Notes: generated by a model not told the origin, from the sequence alone. DNA of 64,000 bases from Sternotherus odoratus (GCA_032164245.1 JAVMKO010000018.1:682001-746000); one strand, 5' to 3'; positions 1 to 12,249 are shown, numbered from the stretch's first letter. Translations and numbers: made by a program.

Positions 1-2905
1 CAGACAGCATCAAGTTGATTATTTGTCTGAGCCTCTTTCGGGCCCATGGTAGTGAATACTAGCATAGGCCCTTGCAGTCTCCCAATGGGACAGGATTGGT
101 GGCAAGGTTGGACACAGTCGTTTATGTTTCTGCACCTAGGCAAAGAAACCACGTTTCCTACATGTAGCCCTCCTAATGAAACTGAGCACTCACCGCAACA
201 TAAAACTCGACACAGCTTCAAGGCACTGAGCCTTGATATTTTATTTCACAATTGTGTACCTACCATTTAACTCTGAAAGATATTTCTTACCAAAAGATTA
301 TCCCTAAAAGGAAAGCTTGGGATTTTATTATACCTCTGGGCTAGACTGGCCGATCTTTGAAGAAATAAAGTTGTACTCTTTTCATTTCATATCCATAGGA
401 CAATATTTTAGCAGTATGTGAGGTCAGAAGGACAAGAACCACCGGGCTATTATCATGTGATGCATTGCTTAAAAAACTAAAGCCAAGATCAGTATGCTCA
501 AAGGGCAGTCATTACATAGGCCTTAATAACAATGCATATCAGAGTTGATTGATTATACCTAATGAGATAGGAAAATCCCATTTTAAGGGCTCAAAAAGAG
601 GAAGGTGCAAGAGAAAAACAATCAGAAAAATATGCAAGAAAAATGCTAATTATTCTCATGGGACAAAAGAAAACACACTCTTTCTGGCCCCCTTGAGTCC
701 AAAGATTTTTGCAGTTCAGCCTCCTGTGTACAAACACTAAACTGTTCTCATCACAAGTAAATTCGTAAAACATTTTCAAAGGAATCTCTCTTTACTTATC
801 AAAACTGTGGACTGGAAGAGGATCACAAGGAAGAAGTACTGCAATAAACTCCTTCCCCATGAAGAAGTTATTCTTTCTGTAGCTGTTGCTGCATTGTAAT
901 GGAAAAGGGGCATCCACACTTGTTAGTATCAGAACGAGGGTCTTGTGTTTTCTAGCGATGCATAGTCTTTTTTAAGGGAATTCAGCTTCAGGTTAGCACA
1001 TGAGGATTTAGCAGAGCAAATCCTGTTAACATTGATGCAAGTTGTACAGCTAACCCCCCTGCCCTGGAAATTTATCTTCCCATGTTTTCATATCTCCAGG
1101 CCCTGGAGAGAAAAAAATTCCTTCAATAAATTCTCAGACATCTAAGACAGTAAAAGTTTAAATGGAAAACAAAAATCTTAAAGGTGCAGTAAAATAATAA
1201 ACAATTTAATTAAATTGCATGTCATATTTTAAAAGTTATTTTCAAATAAAATCTTCTACAAACTTTTTAAGACTCTTTGACTGATTGTTCTGTTTCATGC
1301 AGTAGGTCACATTTATAGTGGACTCTAATGAAAGATACTTCACCAGCAAATATCTTGTGCTCTGTAGGATGGTGAAGCACATTGTAGCAAAACATGATAC
1401 AATCAATTGTTCATCTTTTTCAGAAGTAAATGAAGCTACGAACTATGGCTGACTACACGGCTGGAAATAAGTGATTACAACTTTAAACTCAAAACTGTTA
1501 GCAGCTGTTGCACCTTCTACAGTCACAGATTTCTACCTCTGAAACCTGCCTTTTCCAGTTTTTTATGATACAACATATATATTTAAAGAGAAGGCAATGT
1601 AAGATCGATCTCCTGTAGCATAATGTGATATTATTTGGTTTCCTAGAATATATTATGCGTCCCAGAAAAACTGCCAGGCTCTAGACAGGATGCAAAAAAT
1701 GGGGTGCTCACCCAGAGAAGAAAAGCAAATACATTCTCCTCTCAACATCATTCACAAATGCTGGGACAATGTGCAGGCTCCTCTGGTACAGCTGTGTATA
1801 TTCATGTTCAAAGGGACTCCTTATGCATATGTGAGCCCCAAGCAACTGAAACTTGCATAATCCTCACAAATCTGGGCAATAGGGAGGGATACCTCACAGA
1901 GACAATTCTTCCTAAGCAAGTTTAATTGAAAGATTTCCTTTCTCTTGATAGGTAATGGACCTAAATGCAACCTAGTCTCATGTCCTCCCACCAGAAAATC
2001 TCTCTTAGTCCAAAAGGCAGAGAACATGAATGCAACAGATTTTTACTCTGCATGAGCACCTTGATTAGCTGACTATGCTGAAGTACTTCAAACACCCACC
2101 TCCCATCAATCCTGGTGGTTTTACTCACCATTACTGTGGCCAAAGAAGTTTCATCAGACACAGTGTTTTACTAAAACAAGCACACAAAATACTAGAAGTG
2201 ACTTGACTGAAAAGGAGTGCACATACTGGAAGATAGAAAACAGACACCACTGAATTTTACCCTCACCGGTAATTCTTTTGGGAAACTGCAAAATACAAAA
2301 AAATTGTCTCCAAAACTCTCAAGTAGGGGCAAAAGATTTAATGAATGCCAGGCTAATGTGTGCGATCCTAAATCACTGATAGGTGAAGAGGATGACTGCA
2401 GATTAAACTGTGCAAGCAAAGCAGCACTGAAACCAGAAAAAGGATGTTTCTGTTCTGTGGGAAAAATCACTAGATTCTGCCCTTAAGTCACAGGCTTCCT
2501 TCAGATATTTGTCCCTCCGTAAGTCTCCTGGTGAAAATAACCTGCTCTGTATTTCCTCATCTTGGTGCCATGGTAAATCATTGCTCCCTCTAGCAGAGGA
2601 TTCCACTACTGTGGACCTGGTACCTGCAGTGTTGCCTTGGCAGTTGTAATGAAGATAAATTTATTGTGGCTTTTATCAGAGCAGTTCATAAAGAGCCTAA
2701 TAGGGATGGGATTTCTCGTCAGCAGGCCTGCAGGGACCAAAAGCCAGGCAGCCAACTCTGCAGCTGGCAGGAACTTTAATTTACCATGCCACCCCCTCTA
2801 AATCACTAGTGCTGAACAGAGCAACTAAGTCTTGGGCCAGGGATAGCAGCAGGACACCTAAGCAGACACGCGAGAAGGGTTCACAGGACACTGGCACATT
2901 ATAAA
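1..2905. other. Unassigned AT-rich non-coding DNA
   Basis: I see no exon-like frame, RNA gene or recognisable transposon end here. Open frames are all under 100 codons, overlap on both strands and resemble no family I know. Very old repeats may be present but too decayed to name. Confidence 0.5.
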
Positions 2906-2990
2906 CCTGATTCTGATCTCTGCTCTACCACTGGAAATCAGGAGAAACTTCACTGAAGTTAATGGAGTTACAGCAGCAGAAAAGAGATCC
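2906..2990. repeat. Ancient short inverted-repeat element (MITE-like) fragment
   Basis: The stretch opens with CCTGATTCTGATCTCTGC and contains the 'gaagttaatggagttaca' core that recurs in an old sauropsid palindromic repeat. Related copies in this window lie at 30959-31027 and 44161-44253. It is diverged and its right end is unclear. The family assignment is from memory. Confidence 0.45.
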
Positions 2991-3455
2991 CAATAAAGCC
3001 TTAAGATTCCATGTCCATTAGCAGTTAACATACAACAGATTTCCTACCTTAGTGTCCAAGAGGCCTCTTTGCTTTTATATGGTTCCCACAATTCATAACA
3101 GACATTTATAGTATTGTATTTTTAACTTCATTTTGCTATATGAGGCACGGCATTTTCCCCTTTCAAGTTCTTATTTACTCCACAGAGAGGGCACAGAGCC
3201 CAGACTGAGACAGACAAAATTTAAAATTCTGCAGAGGCAGCACTGGACTCTGACCAAATTACTGAACGGGGGCTGCCTGACTATAATGCATGCAGATGAT
3301 ATTTATGAGAGGAGAGAACAATCACACATTCATTATGAGAATGTCTCTTGCTGTGCTACGATTGGCAAAGGAGTCCTGACGGGAACTCCTTGTCAGTACT
3401 AAACCAGTTGCATTCCTTTCACAGCCATTTACTAGAAGGCAACTCTGAGTGGGCG
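2991..3455. other. Unassigned non-coding DNA
   Basis: No coding frame or repeat is recognised. The last 15 bases before 3471 are the left target-site copy of the fold-back element that follows. Confidence 0.5.
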
Positions 3456-3470
3456 ACAGTGCATTTCAAA

Positions 3471-3882
3471 GAAAGCGAGGAATACTTGTAGCACCTTAGA
3501 GACTAACTAGTTTATTTCAGCATAAGCTTTCGTGGGCTATAGCTCACTTCGTCGGATGCATAGAATGGAACAGAAGTAAAATGCATTTATACGCACAGAA
3601 AGAAAAAGAAAGAGAAAAGAAAAAGAATTGTATATTAGCATACCAATTCTAACAGCCCTCTTAGAATTAGTATGCTAATGTAAATTTTTTTTCTTTTCTT
3701 TCTTTTTCTTTCTGTGTGTATAAATGCATTTTACTTCTGTTCCATTCTATGCATCCGACGAAGTGAGCTATAGCTCACGAAAGCTGATGCTGAAATAAAC
3801 TAGTTAGTCTCTAAGGTGCTACAAGTATTCCTCGCTTTCTTTACGGATACAGACTAACACGGCTGCTATTCTTGAACCTGTC
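3471..3882 (+). mobile_element. Fold-back Penelope-like element, subfamily 2, with 15-bp TSD
   Basis: Two arms of roughly 180 bp (about 3472-3652 and 3661-3840) are reverse complements separated by only 8 bp. The right arm alone continues into a tail with the core ACAGACTAACACGGCT (3850-3865), which other PLE copies in the window share. Flanks read ACAGTGCATTTCAAA (3456-3470) and ACAGTTCATTTCAAA (3883-3897), a 15-bp target-site duplication with one mismatch. The arms contain a polypurine/polypyrimidine stretch (3599-3629, 3687-3713) and the 40-nt hammerhead-like motif (3751-3790). There is no coding sequence, so this copy is non-autonomous. It differs from the other copies at many arm positions, hence a separate subfamily. 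PLE identity follows from the shared tail and 40-nt motif. Confidence 0.8.
3751..3790 (+). ncRNA. Candidate hammerhead-like RNA motif, subfamily 2 copy
   Basis: The order is GCAT, CCGACGAA, hairpin GTGAGC-UAUA-type-GCTCAC, GAAAGCTG, ATGC. It has the same 40-nt length and order as the copies at 10757-10796, 18618-18657 and 56945-56984, but one stem pair is G-C there and A-T here, a compensatory change. The motif resembles a minimal hammerhead core (CUGANGA, helix II, GAAA). Caveats are C instead of U at position 4, an extra A before helix II, and G at the expected cleavage position in this copy. It is probably not active here. Confidence 0.4.
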
Positions 3883-3897
3883 ACAGTTCATTTCAAA

Positions 3898-5558
3898 TAC
3901 AGCAACAACTTCTCTCAATGTGATAGTCTGGATTACTCTTCCATGTTAACAATTCTCTTTTGCTTTGGGTGGGCCGTGGCTAGGTTTTGAAGAGGCTGCA
4001 ATGCGTTCCGTTTATTGTTCCCCATTTTCCAGAATTTAAACAGTTTCTCACACGCTGTGCTTTGCACTGTATAGTAAAGTGGTTGTGATGTGGTTCTCTG
4101 AGTTACCCAGAGGACTAGGAATGGAGCCATGCTTCGCGCCTCGATTTTCTATTAGTCTAGGTCAGTTTTTCTCCCCATTCAATTTGTCTGTGATGCCGCT
4201 GAATAAAGCAGCACATTCCCAGCCTGCAGACCTGTGAGCAAACCCTTTAGTTTACAGCACATAGCACTGACCCTACATGGATGGCCTTCTATATGGCACC
4301 TTACACTGCATTTAACTTTTGCTTTCTAATGTATCTATTGGTATTTGATCCAAGCACATTATAAGGCTCCCTAGTACACACAAATGATGTTATTTTACTT
4401 GTTAGTTATCAACTCAACTTTTTAAATGTTAATGCAATTTACATAATGTATTTTAGTATATCTAGGTGTGCACTCATGGCTAGATTAAGATTATGTTGCC
4501 ATTTTCAATAGTCCAGTATATTCTTTTCCGTAAAACAGGTCACAAAGCAGGTTAGTTTCAGACTTTATGAAATGTGACTATAACACAGAATAGAGAACAG
4601 TGCTAGACTGCTCTTCTTACTCAAGATCCTATTTGGTCTCTAATCTGTTAAAAATATGCAAAAGAATGAGTTTATTTGAAAATGGTCTAATATGAGTTAT
4701 ATAGAAACGATACAAAGTCAGCGCTCTCTTTTTAATTTTTCCACAATTTGGGGCAGGTTTCAAGTGTAATTACGCCAGAGGGGACTGGGCCGAGGGTCTG
4801 ACTAGAAATGACAGGGTTTAACATGAATGCAATTTTGCAGCTAATCCCCAAAACCTCTCTCTGTTCAATACTAAAAACATAAACAACTTCCAGAACATAG
4901 TAGGAAACTGCTGCACTTCTCCCCTCCACGCACACTCGTTGTGAGGGACGCACTCATCCACGCGTCATGCCAGCACAGAGTGTTAAACTAACATGAACGG
5001 ATAGCTTCCTGTATGACAAGTGTTGCTGTCACCTCTTCGTGCCTGACGGTAGCCGCTTTGGTACAACTTTGAAGGAGAAAGCATGAAAATTAGGAAGCCT
5101 TTGTCATCACAATGAAATAGAAAGAAAAGTTGAGGCAAGTGCAGCACTTCCCCAGATATTGTCATTTATAAGCAGATGAAGCCACCCCCTCCCCACCCCA
5201 CCCCCATGGGCCAGAAACGGGTTTACTGCAGCTCTTCCTGTAATAAGGGAACTAAGGAGGCAGATCTTTTGCTTCTGCCAGGACAGCCTGCACCCGGCTC
5301 CACGCCCGGGATGAAGGGACTTGTGGAGTGAACGATAACCTGTACCAATCCACATAATGAGGGGCCGAGACTGGTCGGATCATTAGAAATCTGACCCAAG
5401 CCTTTTATTTGTTGTTCCTGCACTGGAGTCAGTAACTCATCCAAGAAAATGGTCCCCAATGTTTACCAATGCTGTGTGTCCATTCTACATTTAACTCACA
5501 CGTGGGCGTTGCTTCCTTTCATTTCCAAATTCCTTCTCTCCTTGCTCCAACTCAGTCT
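3898..5558. other. Unassigned non-coding DNA
   Basis: No supported gene. Short frames on both strands around 4.7-5.5 kb show no domain or codon signal. No transposon termini were recognised. Confidence 0.5.
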
Positions 5559-5857
5559 GAGGCTTTGACTACACTATGGGCTAAATCGGCAACACTGCGA
5601 TCGATGTAGCAGTATCGATTTAGCGGGCATAGTGAAGACACACTAAATGGATGGGAGAGCGCTCTCCTGTTCATGTCCATAATCCACCTTACCAAGGGGG
5701 GGAAGCTATGTTGCCAGGAGCACATCTCTCATTAACGTAACATAGTGTGGCCACCGCTGTAAGTCAATCTAAGGTACGTCAACTTAAGTTACGTTACTTA
5801 TGTAGCTGAACTAGCGTAACTTGGATCAACTTACAGCATTAGTGTAGACCAGGCCTG
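5559..5857. mobile_element. Non-autonomous DNA transposon (MITE)
   Basis: The left end (gaggctttgactacacta, 5559-5576) and the right end (tagtgtagaccaggcctg, 5840-5857) are imperfect terminal inverted repeats sharing CTACACTA. The interior of about 260 bp has no frame. The termini match a common turtle MITE type (GCCTTGTCTACACTA-like ends) also seen at 12216-12239 and 32998-33760. A possible CTG trinucleotide flanks both ends, which would fit Harbinger-type 3-bp duplication, but it is too short to prove this. Confidence 0.65.
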
Positions 5858-6799
5858 ATATACCTGTTCTCTAACACATTCCTTATCCTGTTGAGAAAAG
5901 CAGGAGTATCCCTTTAGGGTCAGGGTTTTGCCCTGATTAATATGAATGGGAGCTACACACACCAACGGGGTGGAGGGAGCAGAGAAAACGGGGCCAAAGT
6001 TTTATAATGAGGTCAGATCTGTGAATGATCCATCCCTTTAAGAAAAAAGTGTAGTTCCTCTTTAGTAAGTTCCTCATGTGATAGAGTGTCCTGCTTCCCC
6101 TTCACACCCATTCTACATAGCTACACATAGCCAGGGATGTGGTTGAAACGTGATGTAATTTCAGTTGTTGCTGATCAAGACCCTCATCCAGGCATGGTTA
6201 CTGAATCACAGTAAAATGAAGATACTATAAATGGACAGAAGTGGGTCCTTAGGTGATTATGAACACTTAATATTTTCAGCTGCCACACTGTTTACTGGTC
6301 TGCGTGGATAGCATTTCCCCAGATCAATTAACCTCTATTATATATGCTTTGTACAGTAGAGCAACTCTGAGAGGAACTGTGAAGCTAAATACAAATATGG
6401 AATAGAATTGGATATTTTCAGATTCTCAAATTGGATGCCAAATTATGATTCCTAATAAAAAAGCATGAATACGTACACAGGCATAGTAAACATTAAGCAG
6501 AGGTAGGTTGTCTGGACTATTGTTATATTTATTTTGGGGAACACATCAACACGTTTCTAATTAAGGTAATAAAAAGCAAATAAAACCACGTCTGTATATA
6601 GTGTCTTGTATGAACAAGCTTTGGAAAGGAAATGATTGAATAGTTTTTACATAATTTTTGTAAACAGCATCTATTGGTAACAGCTTGTTATTCATTTACT
6701 AAAAATTAGGAAAGGAATTTTATTTAACAAAGTTCAAGGAGAAAACACTGCAATGAGACTGTCACGTTACTGAAATAATTTGGAATCCTATAGATTATT
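5858..6799. other. Unassigned AT-rich DNA
   Basis: No coding frame, structural RNA or transposon end is recognised. The stretch is strongly AT-rich, especially after 6.3 kb. Confidence 0.5.
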
Positions 6800-7915
6800 G
6801 GTGCAACCAGAGTCCTATAGTGGCACCAAATCTTATGTACAGGGGGTCATAATGGGTGTCTACGACCAGGTTATGGATTGCTGATTATGAATATGCCATT
6901 GATATGTGTGTATCAATTTTGTAGTTGAAGTTATGAATATTGGCTCTGGACTGTCTGTCTTTCTAAATATTGTGCTCTGCTGGGGGGGGGGGGGGGACGA
7001 CATTCCAGAATACTGGGCGTCAACTTTGCTTGTGCTGCTTGATGGCCCATTAAGGACGATCAGTGACACAATGGACTCTGGGAGCTTTAAATGCTACAAT
7101 CTACATGAGGAGTCTACAAGAGAACATGCCAGGCAGGTGCATAATGGCCGCTGCCTGCAAATAATGAGTCATGCATGGTCATGTGATCTGCCCATGTGAC
7201 TCCAGAACTCCATGGGGCTGAACTTTTCACGGCAGGAACAAAGAGATTCTTGCACCTGGAAAAACTATAAATGAAGCTGCTACAGCCCCTCCATCTTTAT
7301 CTTCTACCTCCAGTCTTCAGCCTGCCTTGTTTCCAGCTCTGGATAGAATTTTGCTACACAGGGGAACTCTGGCCAAAGGTGCTGACCCATCCCTGGAGGG
7401 ATGCTTTCCAGAAACTGTGATTTGAACCTGCAGTTATTCTACCTTTGCTGCAAGCCTGAACCAAGATATTTGCCATGTAATTGATTTCTTTTAACCATTC
7501 CTAACCCTCACCTATACCTTTTCCTTGTATAATAAACCTTTAGATTTTAGATGCTAAAGGATTGGCAACAGCATGATTTGTGGTAAGATCTGATTTGTAT
7601 ATTGACCTGGGTCTGGGGCCTGATTCTTTGGAATTGGGGAGAACTGTTTTCTTTATTTGGGGTATTGGTTTTCATAACCATTGGTCCCCAGGATAGGTGG
7701 CTGTTGGTGGTGATACTGGGAACCTGGAGTGTCTAAGGAAATTGCTTGTGTGACTTGTGGTTAGCCAGTGGGGCGAAACCAAAGTCTTTTCTGTTTGGCT
7801 GGTTTGGTTCACATTAGAGTGGAAAAACCCCAGCTTTGGGCTGTAGTTGCCCCTTTGGAAGCAATCTGTCCTGATCTGACACTCACAGTTGGATCCCACC
7901 AGGAACAGCACCATG
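6800..7915 (+). mobile_element. Probable LTR-like interspersed repeat, approximate limits
   Basis: I recognise this from turtle sequence as a high-copy repeat, but its class is uncertain. Promoter-like and polyadenylation-like signals are spaced as in an LTR: TATAAA at 7266-7271 and AATAAA at 7531-7536, about 265 bp apart on the plus strand. A run of 15 G lies at 6982-6996. I could not fix TG...CA ends or a duplication, so the limits are soft. A multi-part non-LTR repeat is an alternative. Confidence 0.4.
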
Positions 7916-7944
7916 TCAGAGACTCAAACTACACATTGCACATT

Positions 7945-8087
7945 ATCAAGAATCAGAGAGGTAGCCGTGTTAGTCTGGAATAGCAGAGGTAACAAAGTCC
8001 TGTGGCACCTTAAAGACTAACTATAAAGTTTTGAAGCATAAGCTTTTGTTTGCTAATACCCACTTCGTCGGATGCATGCTTGGTGCT
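7945..8087 (-). mobile_element. Short 3' end of a Penelope-like element with 12-bp TSD
   Basis: On the minus strand this is the terminal repeat plus the tail: hammerhead-like region, GGTGCCACAGGAC, then CCAGACTAACACGGCTACC. ACATTGCACATT is repeated exactly at 7933-7944 and 8088-8099, a 12-bp target-site duplication. Only about 140 bp were inserted, so the copy is strongly 5'-truncated and non-coding. One base in the helix II region is mutated (TTTGCTAATACCCAC). Confidence 0.85.
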
Positions 8088-8099
8088 ACATTGCACATT

Positions 8100-10655
8100 G
8101 TCTACCTCCTAGTATTACTTACAAATAAGTCAGCCTTTAGTAACTGACAGAATTGGAACAGGATAAACCCATCATTCTTGCTATCATACACACTTGCATA
8201 TTATTTGTACTCCATGAGTCTAAATTGTCTTTTTCTGAGAATAATTTATGCCTGGTGCCCAATTTCCATGTCTCCCGGGTGCAACCAAAGTATCTTAATT
8301 CAAGATACAGTACATCTGTATATGTCAGCCACAGACTTTAAAAGGTACAAGTCAATAAAACCGGTGTTTCATATGGGTGAAAACTAAAAGCTGCCCTCAC
8401 ACTAGCCAGAAAAATAGTTTGAAATCCTTATACATTGACAGCTAGCTACAAGTTTAACTGTAATTTAACTTGTATGTTTTCTTTAATAAATGTGCCAATA
8501 GATGTTTGCTGTCTATAAATTGTCATTGTAAGGAAGAGACAATTTCCTTTAAATAAATTGATTAAAAGGGTTCTATATTCCTAATCACTCAGCTTTTCCA
8601 GAGGAAAATTAAAGTTTCAATAACAATTTCATATACTACTCAAAACTTTAGTTTGATTTTTTAAAACATATATGATTAACAGAATAGCCTGTGGAACTTT
8701 GTTTGGCATCTAGATATCTATCAACATTGCATTTCAACATAATATATGATACCAGTAAAATTCAATGCTGAAATGTTTCAAAGCGAGATTTTGCAGACAA
8801 AATTGTTTGTCTTAACAGATCTGTATAAGCTTCAGCATGTAGATCCATCAGCCTAAATTGCCTGCAAATTGCAAAATCAGAGCTTCCTCCTAAACCATGA
8901 TATGCTGTGTTCTAGTTAGAAAGTCAGCTTTCACAGGCACTCCAGATGCCAGGTGATAAGAATTACTGATGCATTGCTTTCAAAGCAGTTTGTTTTATGG
9001 CTTGGCAGGTCTGGCTTTTAAATTCAGCTGTGCTTCATTAACATACGGAATGACAGTCTACAAAAAGGTTACATTATGGCATCAAACATGTTCGGCCTTT
9101 TCTATTTTTGCTGCCAGTTATAGGTCATTTTAAACAAACATCTGGCAAGTGTATTTTTAAACTGCAGCTGTAGTTTTTAATTAGGTATGTCCTGGGAATG
9201 CTAGGAGAGGAAAGAGAAAGACGATCCCAAGGGAAAGAGCTGGCAATTTGGTCCGTGCAATGACTTGGCTCATTTTATTGTATTATACAAATCAACAGTG
9301 ATGCAAAGAACCTTTTGCACAAGAGAAAGTTAATATTAACTACATGCAAGGATGAGCAGATCCTTCGTGCCTTTAACAGCAACATGGAGCTGCTATGTAG
9401 GGACTAACTACAGAACAGAAAGTTGTTTATTACACACTGAGCAGGCAGGATTTTTCCTTCATGCAGAAAAGGAAACAATAAAGAGTGCTACCACACAGCT
9501 CCAAAGAACCCAGCTACAATTTCATTGGTTTCTAGAGTTTTCTGAATGTCAGTCAATTTCACCAAGCTCCTTTGTGGAGGAAAACCATTCCTATAATCCA
9601 TCAAATTCTGGACAAATATTTTGAGAAGGTTACGTGTTTTGTTTAAATTTCCTAACAATCACACAACACACACAACAGAGATTTATCTTCTGGCATGGAG
9701 CAATGAGATGTAGCCTCTCTGTGTTTGCTACTCATTTTTTTTCCAGCTGACTCCTTTGGAAATGTTTAGCTCTAATGTCGATTTTTTTCCTGGTATGATA
9801 TATTAATCATCCAATTGCACATATTTTTGCTTTGGCTACCAGACAGGTTAAAATTTACATGGTATTTTGCCCATAACCATTGTGGTTGCTGATTAGTTGG
9901 TGCTTTCTATAGAAACATGCAACTGGGCCACTTTGCTTTTTTCCTTACTGATATATACAAGCAATAAAAAAACCCTACTCTACAGAAATGCCTATTAAAA
10001 TGTAAACACGGCTAGAGAATTTTGAGTGGGATACAAGAATGTTTTATTAAAAATCAGAGGGGAAGGCTGTCTAAAGCTGTTTAAACTTACCACCGCATGT
10101 AAATACATCAGGTTGCATGTTCCACTAAGATTATATATTTACTGAAGTTACTGATAGGTGGTACCTCTCTGCCGGAGAACACTGGTTCTAAGATTCAAGT
10201 ATATCTTCTCATCCGGCACATCAAGACACAGATCAGACATGACCTCATCTTAGCACTTTAATTAGAAAGATTTTTTTTTAGTCATATTGAATCCCCAATG
10301 GTCTTGGTATGATGTCGGTTTCATGGGCTTGAACAGGAACCTGAGTCCTGTTGGACTGGAGGTCAGAGCAGATGAGGTACACGTTTATTTCACCTGACCT
10401 TGGATTCAGCCATGCTGATTTTTGTGGGACAGTTTGTGTACCCAATACCACGACAAACTCCTCTCCCATGTTAGGAATCCCCTTGTAATTTAAACTGAGA
10501 TGGTGATGGATTAAAATCCAGGGCTCCATTGTAAAACACAATTCTAAATGGAAGAATACACTTTATGTATGCAAGTAAACTACATGTATGTAAATATATA
10601 TGTATTTAAATTAACATATTGAAGGTTCATGTTGCCCCCAGGTGACAAAGATATC
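8100..10655. other. Unassigned AT-rich DNA, possibly with conserved non-coding blocks
   Basis: No gene or repeat recognised. Stretches at about 8.93-9.20 kb and 9.80-9.94 kb are rich in homeodomain-type TAAT/ATTA words and free of visible repeats. They could be conserved non-coding elements, but that cannot be judged without alignment. Confidence 0.4.
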
Positions 10656-10668
10656 AAACACAAAAGAG

Positions 10669-10885
10669 GTAACAAAGAGTCCTGTGGCACCTTAAAGACT
10701 AACTATAAAGTTTTGAAGCATTAGCTTTCGTGGGCTAATACCCACTTCGTCGGATGGCATCCGACGAAGTGGGTATTAGCCCACGAAAGCTTATGCTTCA
10801 AAACTTTATAGTTAGTCTTTAAGGTGCCACAGGACTCTTTGTTACCTCTGCTATTCCAGACTAACACGGCTACCTCTCTGATTCT
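10669..10885 (+). mobile_element. Fold-back Penelope-like element with exact 13-bp TSD
   Basis: The left arm (10669-10756) is the reverse complement of the right arm (10757 to about 10845), meeting at CGGATG/GCATCCG with essentially no spacer. Only the right arm runs on into the tail CCAGACTAACACGGCTACCTC. AAACACAAAAGAG is duplicated exactly at 10656-10668 and 10886-10898, so the whole palindrome entered as one unit. There is no coding content. A few substitutions separate the arms (for example gcattag versus cttatgc). Confidence 0.9.
10757..10796 (+). ncRNA. Candidate hammerhead-like RNA motif in PLE arm
   Basis: Order: GCAT, CCGACGAA, GTGGGTATTAGCCCAC hairpin, GAAAGCTT, ATGC. GCAT can pair with ATGC, and AGCT is self-complementary, so a dimeric helix III is possible, as proposed for minimal PLE hammerheads. 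The U-to-C change in the CUGANGA box is a caveat. Confidence 0.4.
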
Positions 10886-10898
10886 AAACACAAAAGAG

Positions 10899-12215
10899 AA
10901 GCGTTTACATAAAAAGATGGTCAGATGTGTAATACTGTGGCCAAAAAACTAAGTCTGCAAATGTATAATAAAATATGGCCTTACCAATCAATTCACCATA
11001 TATCATTGAGTGTAAACTCACCTGCCATGCTCCAAAGGTTACAACTCTCCTAATGTGTATTTTTATGGCTTGTTTTTGTCACACTAAAGATAATAATACA
11101 TTGCACATCAACCTGATCTTAAACAATGGATCTGCTGAAAAAAGCATATATTGCTGTTATGTAAAGTCACCCCTCATGTGTGTCAGTTTGCAGCTCTATT
11201 TAGCAAATCAGTTAAATAATACCATGTTATCAATCTGCACTCGGCAGCTAAATTAGGTGAAGAGCAATTATGGCATTACACTAATAACAGTTAAAGAAAA
11301 GACATGAATGTTTAAAAATAACAAAACAATATGAGTGACAGTTACAAGTGTAAGCTCCATAGATGATCTGTGCTCATCTCCCCCAGAACAAGTTGGGTGG
11401 GGTTTACATTAAAAATAGAATAGACTCCTACATACCGACTTGTGTTGATATGGAATGTTGTGATAACTGTCATTTTGTATTCATCAGAAAAATCCCATGG
11501 GATTTGTGTAAGTATTAAACGTACCAAATTTTTGTTTGCTGACAAAACATAATAAAACCAGTCTTCTGGATGGCGTGCATCCTGGTGGGGTTTTTCCTCC
11601 TCTCCCTGAAGCCATTCATAAAATAAACATGTTGTACCAAGTTCCTGAGCAGAAATGCTGCTTTACCAGGGCACAGGAATGTGAAGATTGGAACTACAGT
11701 GGGTAAGCAATAGGGGCTTAAGGACTTCCCATCTCCAGCTCCTTCTGCATTATTTCGGAACACTTAAATAAGATCTGATCCGATTTACCCTGGCACAAGT
11801 CAAGAATAAACCCTCCAGTCAATGTAAAAGTAGCAGCAGTGAAATCAAAATCATGGCAATTACTAGTATTTAGCTCACAGGAAAACCTGAGTCCTACAAA
11901 AGCCTGAGTGAAAACTGAGATCGAACCAGATCCAAAGACAGACATTGGGCTCTGATATCTTGCTTAAAACAAATGATTTCGTATTTCCCTTGCTCTTTTT
12001 CCAGTCCAAAAGGATGAACGGTTGCATTTTCACTCAACAATAATGTCACAGCCTGTTGGCAGGAGACATTTCTAACTAGTGAGGAATTAATAAATTCACC
12101 TCAGTCCCATAGGGTGCAAGTTCTAATTTAAACCCACTACACTAGAAGACAACATGCATGCTCTCATGGGGCCATAACTAGACAACTAACACTGAACATG
12201 AAAGGAGCCCTCACT
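10899..12215. other. Unassigned non-coding DNA
   Basis: No gene or repeat end is recognised. Frames on both strands are short and of low complexity. Confidence 0.5.
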
Positions 12216-12239
12216 AAGGCTTGGTCTACACTTAAAACT
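12216..12239 (+). mobile_element. Terminal fragment of a MITE
   Basis: AAGGCTTGGTCTACACTTAA matches the outer end of the turtle MITE type with GGTCTACACT termini. Only about 24 bases remain before CR1 sequence begins, so the rest was lost or displaced when CR1 arrived. Confidence 0.5.
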
Positions 12240-12249
12240 CAGGCTCTCC

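Noticed and set aside
6800..8087. LTR-like repeat and PLE at 7945 as one composite element
   Set aside because: The PLE has its own exact 12-bp duplication, so it entered independently beside the repeat.
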